Shown piece after piece: positions 16,893 to 25,990 of a DNA stretch of 64,000 nucleotides. Position 1 is the stretch's first letter, and every line of letters starts with the position of its first letter. This DNA is from Nocardia altamirensis NBRC 108246 (GTDB lineage: Bacteria > Actinomycetota > Actinomycetes > Mycobacteriales > Mycobacteriaceae), in assembly GCF_001612685.1 (NCBI RefSeq), contig NZ_BDAY01000024.1, positions 1 to 64,000 of the forward strand, written 5' to 3'. The notes below the pieces were generated by a model. That model searched no databases. It was given only the letters and a program-made list of their open reading frames with translations, and was not told where the DNA came from. A program made the position numbers and the translations under genes.

Positions 16893-18140
16893 ATGTCCGA
16901 ATCTCTGGCCGATCCGCAGGCCGAAACCACGGCGCGGCATTCGGCTGCCGCGCCACCATCGAAACCCGCATCGACCACGAAAACCACTGGGTCCGGCCGC
17001 GGCCGGGTGGTCGCGCTCGACGTGCTGCGCGGTATCGCGATCCTCGGCACCCTCGGCACCAACATCTGGATCATGACCGACCGCGAGGGCCTCCTCGGCT
17101 ACCTCGACGAACTGACCGAGCCCGCGACCGGCTGGATCTGGGCCGAGCGGGTGCTGCAACAGCTGACACAGGGCAAGTTCCTCGGGCTGCTCACCATCAT
17201 GTTCGGCATCGGGCTCGCCATCCAGCAGACGTCGGCGCAGCGCGCAGGGCGACGCTGGCCAGGCAAGTATCCGATCCGCGCCGGGCTGTTGTTCCTGGAC
17301 GGCGTGCTGAACTTCGTGTTCCTCGCGGAGTTCGACGTGCTGATGGGCTACGCGATCACCGGTCTGATCGTCGCCTACATTCTCGTGACAAGCGAACGGG
17401 CGCAACGTCGTTGGCTGATCGTCCAGGCGAGCATCCATGTCGCGATGCTCACCCTCCTCGCGGTCGCCATGGTGGCAGACTCGGGCAGCGCGTCGACAAG
17501 GAGCACAGGGCCGCAGGACACCACGGTGTACGCGGACGGGTCCTTCTGGGACCTCGTCGTATTCCGCCTGCAGAACGCGGCGCACTTCCGCGTCGAGACG
17601 ATCTTCGTGTTCGCTATGTCGATCGCGTTGTTCCTGCTCGGCGCCCGCCTGTACCGCGGAGGCATCTTCCAGCCGGAGGGCGCGCGGACCCGGAAGCGGT
17701 TGCTGCTCATCGGTTTCGGCATCGCCTTGCCGATCGACCTGATCGCGGGGGTCGCGGGCGACGGCAACTTCTTCCTCTTCACCCGCTACGGCACCGCGCC
17801 GTTCGTCGCACTCGGCATCCTCGCGCTGGTTGCCGAGTTCTACTTGCGCCGACCACATGTCGGCTTCGTCGGGCGTCGGCTCACCGAGGTCGGGCGCACC
17901 GCGTTGAGCTGCTACATCCTGCAGAACCTGGTGGCGTCGTTCTTCTGCTACGGCTGGGGTCTCGGCCTGGCCGCCCGCGTCTCCCCCGACGCCAAGGTCC
18001 CGTTCACCGTCGGTATCTACCTGCTGGTGTCCCTGATCATCATCGCCGGCGCGCACCTGTGGTTGCGCCGCTTCGATCGCGGCCCGGTCGAGTTGCTGTG
18101 GAACCGCAGCTTCCAGCTGCTGACCGGCGGAAAAGCGTGA
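16893..18140 (+). CDS. DUF418 family multi-pass membrane protein
   Basis: A 415-aa protein. After a disordered N-terminal tail of about 40 residues it shows the family opening RVVALDVLRGIAILGTLGTNI, where LDxLRGxAxxG resembles the acyltransferase-3/HGSNAT superfamily. It then has about eight to ten hydrophobic helices. The C-terminal region FVGRRLTEVGRTALSCYILQNLVASFFCYGWGLGL is the DUF418 domain proper. Probably a plasma-membrane acyl-transfer or carrier protein; no substrate is known. GATAGT lies 6 nt before the ATG, so the transcript is probably leaderless. It is divergent from dop and convergent with the next gene, with 3 nt between the stop codons. Confidence 0.85.
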   Translation: MSESLADPQAETTARHSAAAPPSKPASTTKTTGSGRGRVVALDVLRGIAILGTLGTNIWIMTDREGLLGYLDELTEPATGWIWAERVLQQLTQGKFLGLLTIMFGIGLAIQQTSAQRAGRRWPGKYPIRAGLLFLDGVLNFVFLAEFDVLMGYAITGLIVAYILVTSERAQRRWLIVQASIHVAMLTLLAVAMVADSGSASTRSTGPQDTTVYADGSFWDLVVFRLQNAAHFRVETIFVFAMSIALFLLGARLYRGGIFQPEGARTRKRLLLIGFGIALPIDLIAGVAGDGNFFLFTRYGTAPFVALGILALVAEFYLRRPHVGFVGRRLTEVGRTALSCYILQNLVASFFCYGWGLGLAARVSPDAKVPFTVGIYLLVSLIIIAGAHLWLRRFDRGPVELLWNRSFQLLTGGKA

Positions 18141-18143
18141 CGC

Positions 18144-18941
18144 TCAGTGCGAATTCGCGGACTCGGGGCGGCAGTCGACGGGGTGGACGGACTCCTGTTC
18201 GGCCAGTAGTGCGAAGTCGTCGGTGCTCACCCCGACCTCCAGGTTGGCGACGTGACCGGCGACGTCGAACTCGACCGTCCCCGTCATGCCCGCGCCGGTG
18301 AATTCGAGCAGCCGGTAGTTCTCCAGGAACTCGGTGACCAGGCCGCGTCTGCTCAGATAGCTCTGTATCGCGCGGCGATAGTCGGTCAGCGGTAAGGCGT
18401 TGACACCGTGGGCGAGCACCCGTGCGAGACCCTCCGCGGTCGGCGCGGGCAGCTCGAACTCGGGGTGTTCGACCAGGAACGCCACGCAGGTGTCGTCGGT
18501 GACCCCGCAGTAGGAACTCCAGTGTCCGGAAATCACTTTCGCGGCGTCGGCGAGCAGCGTGGCAACCTGATGCGGCTCGGGCGCGGCCTTGCCGAGCGCG
18601 ATCGGCATTTCCGCGGCGGTCAATTCGGCGACGCCGTAGCGGGCGCCGAACTCGCGCACCATTTTCGCGACCGCGATCAGCGGCGGCGCGAAGCCCCACG
18701 GATTCGCCCATGCCCACAACCAGGTATCGCCGTCGGCGGTGCCGACTAGGTGAAAGTCGGTGCAGACGAAAGTGCTGTCAGCGCCGATGAATTCGAGCCG
18801 CCGTGCCTCCATGTCGGCCTGCCACCGGTGCGCGCCGAGCAATTCCTCGACGTGTAGCCGGTGCTCGAGCGACAGCAAACTCGCGTCGTCGAGCAGCCGC
18901 GTCAAGGGCACAGGTTCGGACACCGGCAACAGCGTAGTCAA
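18144..18941 (-). CDS. DUF6882-like hypothetical protein
   Basis: A 265-aa soluble protein. The segment FHLVGTADGDTWLWAWANPWGFAP (about residues 63-86), followed by VAKMVREFGARYGVAELT, resembles the DUF6882 family, in which a Trp-rich WLWAWAN strand is typical; this assignment is from memory. No signal peptide, membrane helix or catalytic motif is apparent. The TTG start at 18941 has a GGGGGAG site 4 nt upstream; no ATG or GTG is better placed. It converges on the DUF418 gene and is divergent from the NUDIX gene. Function unknown. Confidence 0.7.
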   Translation of the reverse strand: MTTLLPVSEPVPLTRLLDDASLLSLEHRLHVEELLGAHRWQADMEARRLEFIGADSTFVCTDFHLVGTADGDTWLWAWANPWGFAPPLIAVAKMVREFGARYGVAELTAAEMPIALGKAAPEPHQVATLLADAAKVISGHWSSYCGVTDDTCVAFLVEHPEFELPAPTAEGLARVLAHGVNALPLTDYRRAIQSYLSRRGLVTEFLENYRLLEFTGAGMTGTVEFDVAGHVANLEVGVSTDDFALLAEQESVHPVDCRPESANSH

Positions 18942-18987
18942 TGCGCTCCCCCTCGTATGTATCGTCCGGTGCCACTACCTTCGTAAG

Positions 18988-19542
18988 GTGACGTTCGCCG
19001 ACCGATATCCGTTGCTGCACACCCCCACCCACTGGGACTGGGGCGACATGGACGTCCAGTTCTCCACCGACCCACCGCCCGACGAGCTGGTCACCAACAT
19101 CCACGCCGTCTGCTTCGCCGGCGACGCCGTCGTGCTGTGTCGCGACGACCGCGACGTCTGGATGCTGCCCGGCGGGACCCGCGAAAAGGGTGAATCCATC
19201 GACGAATGCCTGCGCCGTGAACTGCGCGAGGAAGCGGGCGCTCGGCCCACCGGTCCGGTCCGCTGGCTCGGCGCGCATTACGCCACCAGCAATCTCGCTG
19301 CCCCCTTTCGCGATTGGCAACCGCACCCGCACAAGGCCTGGCTCTGGTGTGCCGTCGATGTCGTGCTCGATTCCGCCCCTACGAACCCCGACGACGCGGA
19401 ACACATTGTCGAGGTTCGCGCACATCCCCTGAGCGAGGCCTTACGCCTCGCCCGCACCGACGGAGATCATATGGCCGAGTTGATCGCTCTCGCAGTCGAA
19501 CTGCATCGTCCGGCGGACAACGCAGGCCGGCCGGGCGAATGA
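18988..19542 (+). CDS. NUDIX hydrolase
   Basis: A 184-aa NUDIX enzyme. The box is complete: GTREKGESIDECLRRELREEAGA fits G-x5-E-x7-REUxEExGU (about residues 65-87), so it should bind divalent metal and hydrolyse a nucleoside diphosphate linked to another moiety. The preceding DVWMLPGG strand is typical. The substrate is unknown. The GTG at 18988 is preceded by TACCTT with a 6-nt gap (18976-18981), the leaderless pattern seen repeatedly in this window. Confidence 0.85.
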   Translation: MTFADRYPLLHTPTHWDWGDMDVQFSTDPPPDELVTNIHAVCFAGDAVVLCRDDRDVWMLPGGTREKGESIDECLRRELREEAGARPTGPVRWLGAHYATSNLAAPFRDWQPHPHKAWLWCAVDVVLDSAPTNPDDAEHIVEVRAHPLSEALRLARTDGDHMAELIALAVELHRPADNAGRPGE

Positions 19543-19557
19543 AAGACTCGGCCTGAA

Positions 19558-20268
19558 TTACTCGGTGCGCAACGCTTCCGGGCGCGCGAGCAGATCTCCG
19601 ACGACCGCGTCGCGCTCCAGCGGCACGCCGAGGCTGCGGGCGTTGCCCTCGAAGAGGGCGAGCACCGATTCGGTGAGAATGCCCTCGACCTGGTCCGAGG
19701 CGAGGGTGCTTGCGGAGTCGGCGCGCCAGCTGTTGACGACGCCGTCGACGAATCCGATGATCCCGAACGCCATCGGACGGGCCCGGCCCTGGTCGATACC
19801 GAAGCGGGACAACCAGATCGCGAACAGGTCGGCGAGCCTGCTGCCGATCTGGTCGCGGGCGCCTGCCAGCGATGAATCGCCCTGCGGCACCGGACCACTG
19901 ATGAAGCGGTGCAGGTTCGGGTGCCGTTCCACCCAGCGGACATAGGTGCCGACGGCGCCGCGCACCGCGTCCGCCACGGTGCCGTCGGGGTGCAGCGTCG
20001 GCATGATCTGCGCAAGCAACGAGTCCAGGATCTGGCGGCGGATCTGCTCGTCCAGATCGGTGCGCCCGTCGAAGTGGCGGTAGACGACCGGCCTCGGCAG
20101 GTTCAGGCGGTCGGCGATCTGCTGGACGGACACGTCGTCGCCGTGTTCCTCGATGACGGTGATGGCCGCATCGATCACGTCGGCCCGGCGGCGGGCCTTG
20201 TGCCCATGCCAGCGGGTGGCGCGACCGTCGGCGACGGGATGCTCGGGGTTTCCGCTGGTCGTTGTCAC
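19558..20268 (-). CDS. TetR family transcriptional regulator
   Basis: A 236-aa repressor-type protein. After a 30-residue tail the TetR HTH is clear: KARRRADVIDAAITVIEEHGDDVSVQQIADRLNLPRPVVYRHFDGRTDLDEQI (about residues 30-82), with the VVYRHF recognition helix. The C-terminal helical domain would bind a hydrophobic ligand. The GTG at 20268 is used because 36 upstream codons run into the divergent promoter. It is divergent from the AurF-type oxygenase gene, and an inverted repeat at 20309-20330 between them is the likely operator. It therefore probably controls the oxygenase operon and itself. Confidence 0.88.
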   Translation of the reverse strand: MTTTSGNPEHPVADGRATRWHGHKARRRADVIDAAITVIEEHGDDVSVQQIADRLNLPRPVVYRHFDGRTDLDEQIRRQILDSLLAQIMPTLHPDGTVADAVRGAVGTYVRWVERHPNLHRFISGPVPQGDSSLAGARDQIGSRLADLFAIWLSRFGIDQGRARPMAFGIIGFVDGVVNSWRADSASTLASDQVEGILTESVLALFEGNARSLGVPLERDAVVGDLLARPEALRTE

Positions 20269-20308
20269 AGAATCACGATACCCGCAGGACGGTTGACTGC
20301 TACACATT

Positions 20309-20330
20309 GTCTCACTAATCTGAGTGTGAC
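20309..20330. promoter_or_regulatory. Candidate TetR operator
   Basis: GTCTCACT and AGTGTGAC form 8-bp arms with one mismatch around a 6-nt centre. The size and position in the divergent tetR/aurF-like intergenic region suit a TetR dimer site. Confidence 0.55.
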
Positions 20331-20368
20331 GGCTTGTATCGGTTACACGACGGAGTTGGAGAGCAGTC

Positions 20369-21268
20369 ATGGGCAACGAGGCCGCACTGATCCCCGAAGA
20401 ATCGTTCGCACAGCGCCTATTGACCGGGTCGGTGAAGAAGTCCTATGACCCCGTGGTCGATATGGACTGGGACGCACCGCTTGACCCGGACAAACTCTTC
20501 CTCCCCGCGGAAGTGGTTTCGCTGTACGGCACGGCGCTCTGGGATTCGATGACCCCGCAGCAGCGCCGCGAACTGTCCCGCCAGGAACTGGCGAACGTGC
20601 TCTCGGTCGGCATCTGGTTCGAGAACCTGCTCAATCGGCTGCTGCTGCGCGAACTGCTCGCTGACGACCCCACCACCAGGCACTCGCACTACACGCTCAT
20701 CGAAATGGGCGACGAGTGCAGGCACATGATGATGTTCGGCAAGCTGATCGACCGCATCGAGGCGCGCCCGTACTGGCCGCGCCCGGCGGGCAGGCTGGCC
20801 ATCGGCGTGTTGCCGCTTTTCCTGCGCGGCGCCATGACCTGGGTCGGCGCGCTGGTCGGCGAGGAGATCTTCGACGCGGTGCAGCGCCGCACCCTCGACG
20901 ATCCCGAACTGCAGCCCTTGGTGTCGCGCGCGATGCGCATCCACGTCACCGAGGAGGCGCGCCACATCGGCTTCGCCAGGGACGCGCTCGCCCGCATGGT
21001 GCCGACCATGTCCCGGGCCGAATTGGCTTACACCAGGCTGTGTGTCGCGATCGCCGCACCGCTGTTCGTCTATCTGCTCACCAACCGGCACATGTACACC
21101 CGCGCCGGTCTGGACGGCCGCGAGGCCAGGCGCATTGCCGTGCACAACCCGGAGGCGAAGCGGGTACTGGGCTCCGGCGCCGTGAATCTCGGTGTGTTCC
21201 TGCAGAAGCAGGGCCTGATCGGGCCGATCGGCGAGTGGATCTGGCGCAAGCGCGGACTGCTGGCATGA
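20369..21268 (+). CDS. AurF-type diiron oxygenase
   Basis: A 299-aa protein of the AurF (p-aminobenzoate N-oxygenase) family. The metal ligands are visible: E85 (WFENL), E116-x-x-H119 (DECRH), E165/E166 (GEEIFD) and H192-x3-E196-x2-H199 (HVTEEARH). The last spacing is identical to that of AurF H223/E227/H230. AurF-like enzymes oxidise amines or other substrates through a mu-peroxo diiron centre. The ATG at 20369 has a GGAG site upstream. Its stop overlaps the start of the next gene (ATGA), so the two products are coupled; the partner could be an electron donor. The substrate is unknown. Confidence 0.85.
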   Translation: MGNEAALIPEESFAQRLLTGSVKKSYDPVVDMDWDAPLDPDKLFLPAEVVSLYGTALWDSMTPQQRRELSRQELANVLSVGIWFENLLNRLLLRELLADDPTTRHSHYTLIEMGDECRHMMMFGKLIDRIEARPYWPRPAGRLAIGVLPLFLRGAMTWVGALVGEEIFDAVQRRTLDDPELQPLVSRAMRIHVTEEARHIGFARDALARMVPTMSRAELAYTRLCVAIAAPLFVYLLTNRHMYTRAGLDGREARRIAVHNPEAKRVLGSGAVNLGVFLQKQGLIGPIGEWIWRKRGLLA

Positions 21269-22206
21269 GCCGGCGCAACGAACAGACGACGATTGCCGTG
21301 GGCACGCCCGAAATCGTCATTGTCGGTGCCGGTTTCGCCGGCCTCGAGCTGGCCGTCGAGCTGCGCACGGCAAGCATCGACGACTTCGTCATTGTCGAGA
21401 AGGCCGACACCGCAGACGATCCGCGCCGCACCATCGACAAACACCGGCTGCACCAGCACCTGCGGCTGCGGGCTGAGGTGGTCACGCTGGACTTCGACGA
21501 CGCGGACGATCGCTGGACTGTCGGGCTCGCCGACGGTAAGCGCCTGCGACCGCGGGTGGTCCTGCTTGCCGCCAACGGCCTTACGCTGCAGCACGAATGG
21601 CGGAACGACACCGCGGCGTTTCTCGGCGTCGCCACGCACGGCTGCCCCAACATGTTCTCGATGCTCGGCCAGGACTCCGGCGGCGAACACCACTCGATCG
21701 CCTTCCTGGTCAAGGCACAGGCTCGCTATGTCCGTCAGTGCATCGAGCTGCTGCGCCGGACCTCGAGCACCAGGATCGAGGCCCGCGCCGCCGTGCAGCA
21801 CGAGTTCCACCGCCGCCTGCGCCTGCCCGGCGCGCGGATCTCCTACCGCCGCGCGATACGCAAGCCCGACCCGGGCCACTACGACCTCACCGTCGCCGCG
21901 GATCGCGAACCGGCCCACGAGTATTCGGGCCCGGCCATGCTCGACGCCCCCGGCTCACTGTTGCCGGTCACCGTCACGCTGAGCGGGCACGCCGATCCGA
22001 TCGACGGCCGCTATCACTGGTACGGCCGGATCAGCACGGACGACGGCGCCGCGCTACCCGATCCCGGCCGCGCCGAGGTGCTGCTCACCTTGCCGGGCCA
22101 CCACCCGACGGCGGGCCGACTCCAAGAACGCGACCCATGGGGCAACGTCCGCATCGTCGGCATCGGCGCTCCACCGTTCCCGCTGGAGTCTGTGCCAGCG
22201 CACTGA
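21265..22206 (+). CDS. Shortened flavoprotein monooxygenase fused to DUF4873
   Basis: A 313-aa protein. Residues about 16-45 (EIVIVGAGFAGLELAVELR, then FVIVEKAD) are the FAD-binding GxGxxG fold of a Baeyer-Villiger/EthA-type monooxygenase. The sequence then jumps to a piece resembling the later middle of such enzymes (LLAANGLTLQHEWRNDTAAFLGVATHGCPNMFSMLGQDS, about residues 96-134). The second NADPH-binding GxGxxG motif and the substrate domain are missing. The C-terminal third (GHYDLTVAADREPAHEYSGPAMLDAPG to the end) is a DUF4873 domain. It overlaps the AurF-like gene by 4 bp. It is probably not a free-standing monooxygenase; it may be a flavin-binding accessory protein or a decaying enzyme. 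Confidence 0.8.
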   Translation: MSRRNEQTTIAVGTPEIVIVGAGFAGLELAVELRTASIDDFVIVEKADTADDPRRTIDKHRLHQHLRLRAEVVTLDFDDADDRWTVGLADGKRLRPRVVLLAANGLTLQHEWRNDTAAFLGVATHGCPNMFSMLGQDSGGEHHSIAFLVKAQARYVRQCIELLRRTSSTRIEARAAVQHEFHRRLRLPGARISYRRAIRKPDPGHYDLTVAADREPAHEYSGPAMLDAPGSLLPVTVTLSGHADPIDGRYHWYGRISTDDGAALPDPGRAEVLLTLPGHHPTAGRLQERDPWGNVRIVGIGAPPFPLESVPAH

Positions 22207-22244
22207 GCGAATCGTGGCGGGGCGAACGCGATTCCGCGATTCGC
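22207..22244 (+). terminator. Weak hairpin after the DUF4873 gene
   Basis: Arms GCGAATCG (22207-22214) and CGATTCGC (22237-22244) directly follow the stop codon, with a 22-nt loop and no T-tract. Confidence 0.35.
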
Positions 22245-22375
22245 ACCGCGCGATCCGGGCATCGGCACAAACATTCGCCACCACGTTCGGCATTCTGCCG
22301 ATACCGCGCAGTCGGCCGATGGGGTGGGCTGGATCACACGCAGGTGCACGGCACCGCATGATCCGGAAGGCCCCC

Positions 22376-23998
22376 ATGAGATTGTCTCCGCCGCGGTGTA
22401 CCGCGGTGAGCGTGCTGTGCTGCGCGCTCATCGTCGCCACCGCTCCGACGTACGCCGCCGCAGCTCCCGGGCAGACCTGGTACGTGACCGCAGCGGCGCA
22501 GGCAGGCGGAAATGGCACGGAGACAGCTCCTTTCAACACCCTGCAGGCAGTACAGCAGGCCTCGGGCGCAGGCGACACGATCGTGGTGCTCCCCGCACCG
22601 CTCGGCACGCCACCCCTGGACGGCGGCATCGCCCTCAAACAAGGCCAGCGACTGGTCGGCCGGGTGGCACCGGGAAGCGTTGCGGCCATTGCGAATACCA
22701 CCCCGGCCAACGACGGCGATGCCGTGCGCCTCGCGCCGGACACCGAGGTCCGCGATCTCACCGTCACCAGCGCCCAGCGCGGCGGCATCTACGGCCGCAA
22801 CGTCGGAACGACGGTGGTCTCGGGCAACACCGTCACCGCAACGAACCGCGCCTGCCACGACGGCTTCATCGTGCAACCCTTCCCGCCGATGCTCGGCGTT
22901 CCGTTCGGCATGTCGCTCCCGGTGGCCCCGAATCTGGTCGGGCTGAACAACGGCTGGGCAGGCATCATGATCGACTCCGATATCGGTGCAGGCGCCCTCA
23001 CCATCGAGCGAAACACGGTGCGCGACACCCCCTGCGGCGACGGCATCGACGTCCGCACCACCGGCACCGCCCGGGTGACGGCCACCCTCGCCGACAACCT
23101 GACCGAGAACATCAACCAGGGCCTCGCCAAACTCTCGGTGCTCGCCATGGGCATGCAGAGCACCGGAACCTCCTCGCTCACCGCCACCGTGCGCGGCAAC
23201 ACCCAGCGCAACATCGCGCTGCCGGACAACGACCACCTCAATGCCGCCGCCGACAGCGAGGGCCTGTTCATCAACGCCGCCGAGCGGTCCCGCATGCGAA
23301 TCACCATCGACCGCAACAGCTATCGACACGGCGGCGGCCACTTCTCCGCCAACGGCATCGAATTCGTCACCAGCAACGGCACGCCGGACAGCGAGGTCAC
23401 GCTCACCAACAGCGAGTTCCTCGATGTGCCCGGCGACATCGTGGAGAACCTGAACCTCAGCGCCGAGGGCGCGCGCCACGTGATGACCATCGACGGATTG
23501 ACCGCCTCGGGCTCCAGCTTCCCTGCAGCAGCACTGAACCCGATGGTCCCAGGCAACCTCGGCACCTGCCTGTTCTCGGCCAGCTTCGGCCGCGACAACA
23601 CCACGGCGCTCACCTTGCGCAACGCCAGGTTGAACCGTTGCAGCGCCGACGGCATCGGCGTCTACGCCTATTCGCCCGACGGCCCAGCGCCTGCAAAACA
23701 CACCATGAAAGTGGACATTGCGGATACCTCCGTCGCCGAGACCGCCGTCGCCGACCTGCACGTCCGCACCGTCGGCGACCTGGCCGGGCTGACCGGCAAG
23801 ATCGAACGCTCACGCTTCGCAGGGCCGATCACCCTCGGCCGGTCCGGCGGCACCCTCGGCCCCGATTCGGTCCTCGATTTCGGCGGCGGCCGCCTCGGCA
23901 GCGCAGGCCAGAACTGCTTCACTCCGGTGACCGCGACCACCATGGCCGCGCCCCCGCTACCACTCGACACCCCGGGTTCGTGGCCGGCCTGCAACTGA
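22376..23998 (+). CDS. Secreted right-handed beta-helix protein
   Basis: A 540-aa exported protein. The signal peptide spans about residues 1-32 (basic MRLSPPR, then a hydrophobic core, cleavage after AAAA). The mature start, TWYVTAAAQAGGNGTETAPFNTLQAVQQAS, is the typical opening of parallel beta-helix/pectate-lyase-like proteins. The body shows recurring short strands with Asn/Gly turns (for example VVSGNTVTATN, LTIERNTVRDT, VTLTNSEFLDV), as in PbH1 repeats. No catalytic residues of a known lyase family can be assigned. The ATG at 22376 has GGAAGG 5 nt upstream and is preferred to the ATG at 22358. Probably a cell-surface or secreted polysaccharide-binding or -modifying protein. Confidence 0.75.
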   Translation: MRLSPPRCTAVSVLCCALIVATAPTYAAAAPGQTWYVTAAAQAGGNGTETAPFNTLQAVQQASGAGDTIVVLPAPLGTPPLDGGIALKQGQRLVGRVAPGSVAAIANTTPANDGDAVRLAPDTEVRDLTVTSAQRGGIYGRNVGTTVVSGNTVTATNRACHDGFIVQPFPPMLGVPFGMSLPVAPNLVGLNNGWAGIMIDSDIGAGALTIERNTVRDTPCGDGIDVRTTGTARVTATLADNLTENINQGLAKLSVLAMGMQSTGTSSLTATVRGNTQRNIALPDNDHLNAAADSEGLFINAAERSRMRITIDRNSYRHGGGHFSANGIEFVTSNGTPDSEVTLTNSEFLDVPGDIVENLNLSAEGARHVMTIDGLTASGSSFPAAALNPMVPGNLGTCLFSASFGRDNTTALTLRNARLNRCSADGIGVYAYSPDGPAPAKHTMKVDIADTSVAETAVADLHVRTVGDLAGLTGKIERSRFAGPITLGRSGGTLGPDSVLDFGGGRLGSAGQNCFTPVTATTMAAPPLPLDTPGSWPACN

Positions 23999-24072
23999 GA
24001 GGCGAATTTGGTCAGATGCACAATGTCCTGCGACACACTCTGCGCGTTTGCCGCTAGCGCGCGCACCGACTC

Positions 24073-24165
24073 ATGCGTTGTGCTTAAAGGCGACGATGAG
24101 GTCATCCGCGTCCCCACCCGGACCCGTTTGACCTCAGCCCTTCACAAGCAGAGGTTCAGGTCTTG
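24073..24165 (+). promoter_or_regulatory. Leader of the acyl ligase gene, shared with the hydrolase gene at 27411
   Basis: Block 1 (24073-24104, starting ATGCGTTGTGCT) matches 27247-27278 at 26 of 32 positions. Block 2 (24147-24165, GAGGTTCAGGT then TTG) matches 27394-27413 and contains the ribosome site and TTG start of both genes. The conserved pair suggests common control. Confidence 0.65.
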
Positions 24166-25968
24166 GTTTCATCGACAGTCCCGGCGCAGGCCCGCCCGGA
24201 GACGTTATGTGCGGCGTTCCAGTCAAATGTCGCGAAATACCCCGACGCGGTCGCGCTGCGCACGCTCGGCGGGGACATCTCGATCACTTGGCGCCAGTAC
24301 GGCGACCGGGTGCGTGCCATCGCCACCGGCCTCGCCGCGCTCGGCGTCGGTTCCGGCGACACGGTGGCGCTGATGCTGACCAACCGCCCCGAATTCCACC
24401 TCTGCGACACCGCCGTCCTGCACGCAGGCGCGACACCGTTCTCGGTCTACAACACCAATCCGGTCGAGCTGCTCGTCTATCAGTTCGGCAACGCGGGGAA
24501 CAAGGTCGTGATCTGCGAGCGCCAGTTCGTGCCTCGCGTCTTGGAGGCGGTGGCGAAGGCGGCCGCGAACGGCTGCCACGTCGAGCACGTGATCTGCGTG
24601 GACGAGGCGCCCGAGGGCACGATCGCGCTGCCCGATGTCGAACAGGGCGCGTCGGAGGATTTCGATTTCGACGCAACCTGGCAGGCCGTCAAGCCCGAGG
24701 ACCTGCTCACCATCGTCTACACCTCCGGCACCACCGGCCCGCCGAAGGGTGTCGAGCTCACCCACACCAACTTCATCGAAAACGCCCGCGTCCTCGAACA
24801 ATTCGGCGGCGGCGGCCCCGAGGACCGGGTGATCTCCTACCTCCCCGACGCGCACGCCGCGAACCGCTGGTTCGCGCATTACCTGACCATGCTCGAGGGC
24901 TGCCAGATCACCACCGTCCCCGACTTCAAGCAGGTCGCAGCGGCTTTGGCCGAGGTGCATCCGAGCGTGTTCCTCGGCGTGCCCCGGGTGTGGGTGAAAG
25001 TCAAAGGCGCACTGGAGGAACGGTTCGCCGCCGAGAGCCCGGTCAAGCGCCGCCTGATCCACTGGGCGATCGGTGTCGGGCGTAAGAAGGCGCGGGCCGA
25101 CTCCGACGGTGTCGCCCTCGGCGCGTTCGACAAGCTCCAGCATCGGCTCGCCGTACGCCTGGTGCTCGCGTCCATCCTGGAGCGCCTCGGCTTGGACAAG
25201 GTCCGGGTCGCGGTCACCGGCTCGATCGCCATCCCGCCGGAGGTGCACGAGTTCTTCATCGGGCTCGGGCTGCCGCTGTGTGAGGGCTACGGCATGAGCG
25301 AGTGCACCGCGGGCGCCACCCTCAACGGACCCGAGCGGATCAAGATCGGTACGGTCGGCACCCCGCTGCCCGGCGCCGAGGTCAGCCTGGCCGACGACGG
25401 CGAGGTGCTGATCCGGGGCAAGATGGTGATGCGCGGCTATCGTGGCGATCCGGCCAAGACCGCGGAGGCGATCGATAGCGACGGGTGGCTGCACACCGGC
25501 GATATCGGCACCATTGATGAGGATGGCTACCTGTCGATCATCGACAGGAAGAAGGAGCTCATCATCAACGCGGCGGGCAAGAACATGTCGCCCGCCAACA
25601 TCGAGAATACGATCACCGACAACTGCTCCCTGATCGGCGCAGTGGTCGCGATCGGCGAGCAGCGCTCCTACAACACGGCGCTGATCGTGCTCGACCCCGA
25701 CCTGGCTGCCGCGTTCGCCACGCGGCACAACCTGGCGGGCACCACGGTCGCCGAGCTGTCCGAGGACCCGGTGATCCTGGCCGCGATCGAAGAGGGCGTC
25801 GCGGCCGCGAACAACAAGCTGTCCAGAGTCGAACAGATCAAGAAGTACATCGTGCTTCCCGAAGTCTGGGAGAACGGCAGCGACTACCTGACCGCCACCG
25901 GCAAACTCAAGCGCAAGCCCATAGCCAGCCATTACACGGATACCATCGAAGCTCTGTACTCGACATAA
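24163..25968 (+). CDS. Long-chain fatty acid-CoA ligase, FadD15-like
   Basis: A 601-aa member of the AMP-forming (ANL) superfamily that activates fatty acids through acyl-AMP. The P-loop-like motif YTSGTTGPPKG (about residues 186-196), the YGMSE motif, DGWLHTGDIG with the ribose-binding Asp, and IDRKKELIINAAGKNMSP (hinge and A8) are all intact. The catalytic Lys is expected in the C-terminal GKLKRKP. The length fits the long-chain FadD15/FACL class. It starts with TTG at 24163; the same AGAGG-TTCAGGT-TTG arrangement precedes the hydrolase gene at 27411. The regulator gene follows after 20 nt, probably in one operon. Confidence 0.9.
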   Translation: MVSSTVPAQARPETLCAAFQSNVAKYPDAVALRTLGGDISITWRQYGDRVRAIATGLAALGVGSGDTVALMLTNRPEFHLCDTAVLHAGATPFSVYNTNPVELLVYQFGNAGNKVVICERQFVPRVLEAVAKAAANGCHVEHVICVDEAPEGTIALPDVEQGASEDFDFDATWQAVKPEDLLTIVYTSGTTGPPKGVELTHTNFIENARVLEQFGGGGPEDRVISYLPDAHAANRWFAHYLTMLEGCQITTVPDFKQVAAALAEVHPSVFLGVPRVWVKVKGALEERFAAESPVKRRLIHWAIGVGRKKARADSDGVALGAFDKLQHRLAVRLVLASILERLGLDKVRVAVTGSIAIPPEVHEFFIGLGLPLCEGYGMSECTAGATLNGPERIKIGTVGTPLPGAEVSLADDGEVLIRGKMVMRGYRGDPAKTAEAIDSDGWLHTGDIGTIDEDGYLSIIDRKKELIINAAGKNMSPANIENTITDNCSLIGAVVAIGEQRSYNTALIVLDPDLAAAFATRHNLAGTTVAELSEDPVILAAIEEGVAAANNKLSRVEQIKKYIVLPEVWENGSDYLTATGKLKRKPIASHYTDTIEALYST

Positions 25969-25990
25969 GTCCGGGAAGAAGACCAGCATG

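Noticed and set aside
20264..20270. TGTCACA as a second ECF41 -35 element
   Set aside because: It overlaps the start codon of the TetR gene and has no CGTC-like -10 at the right distance on either strand.
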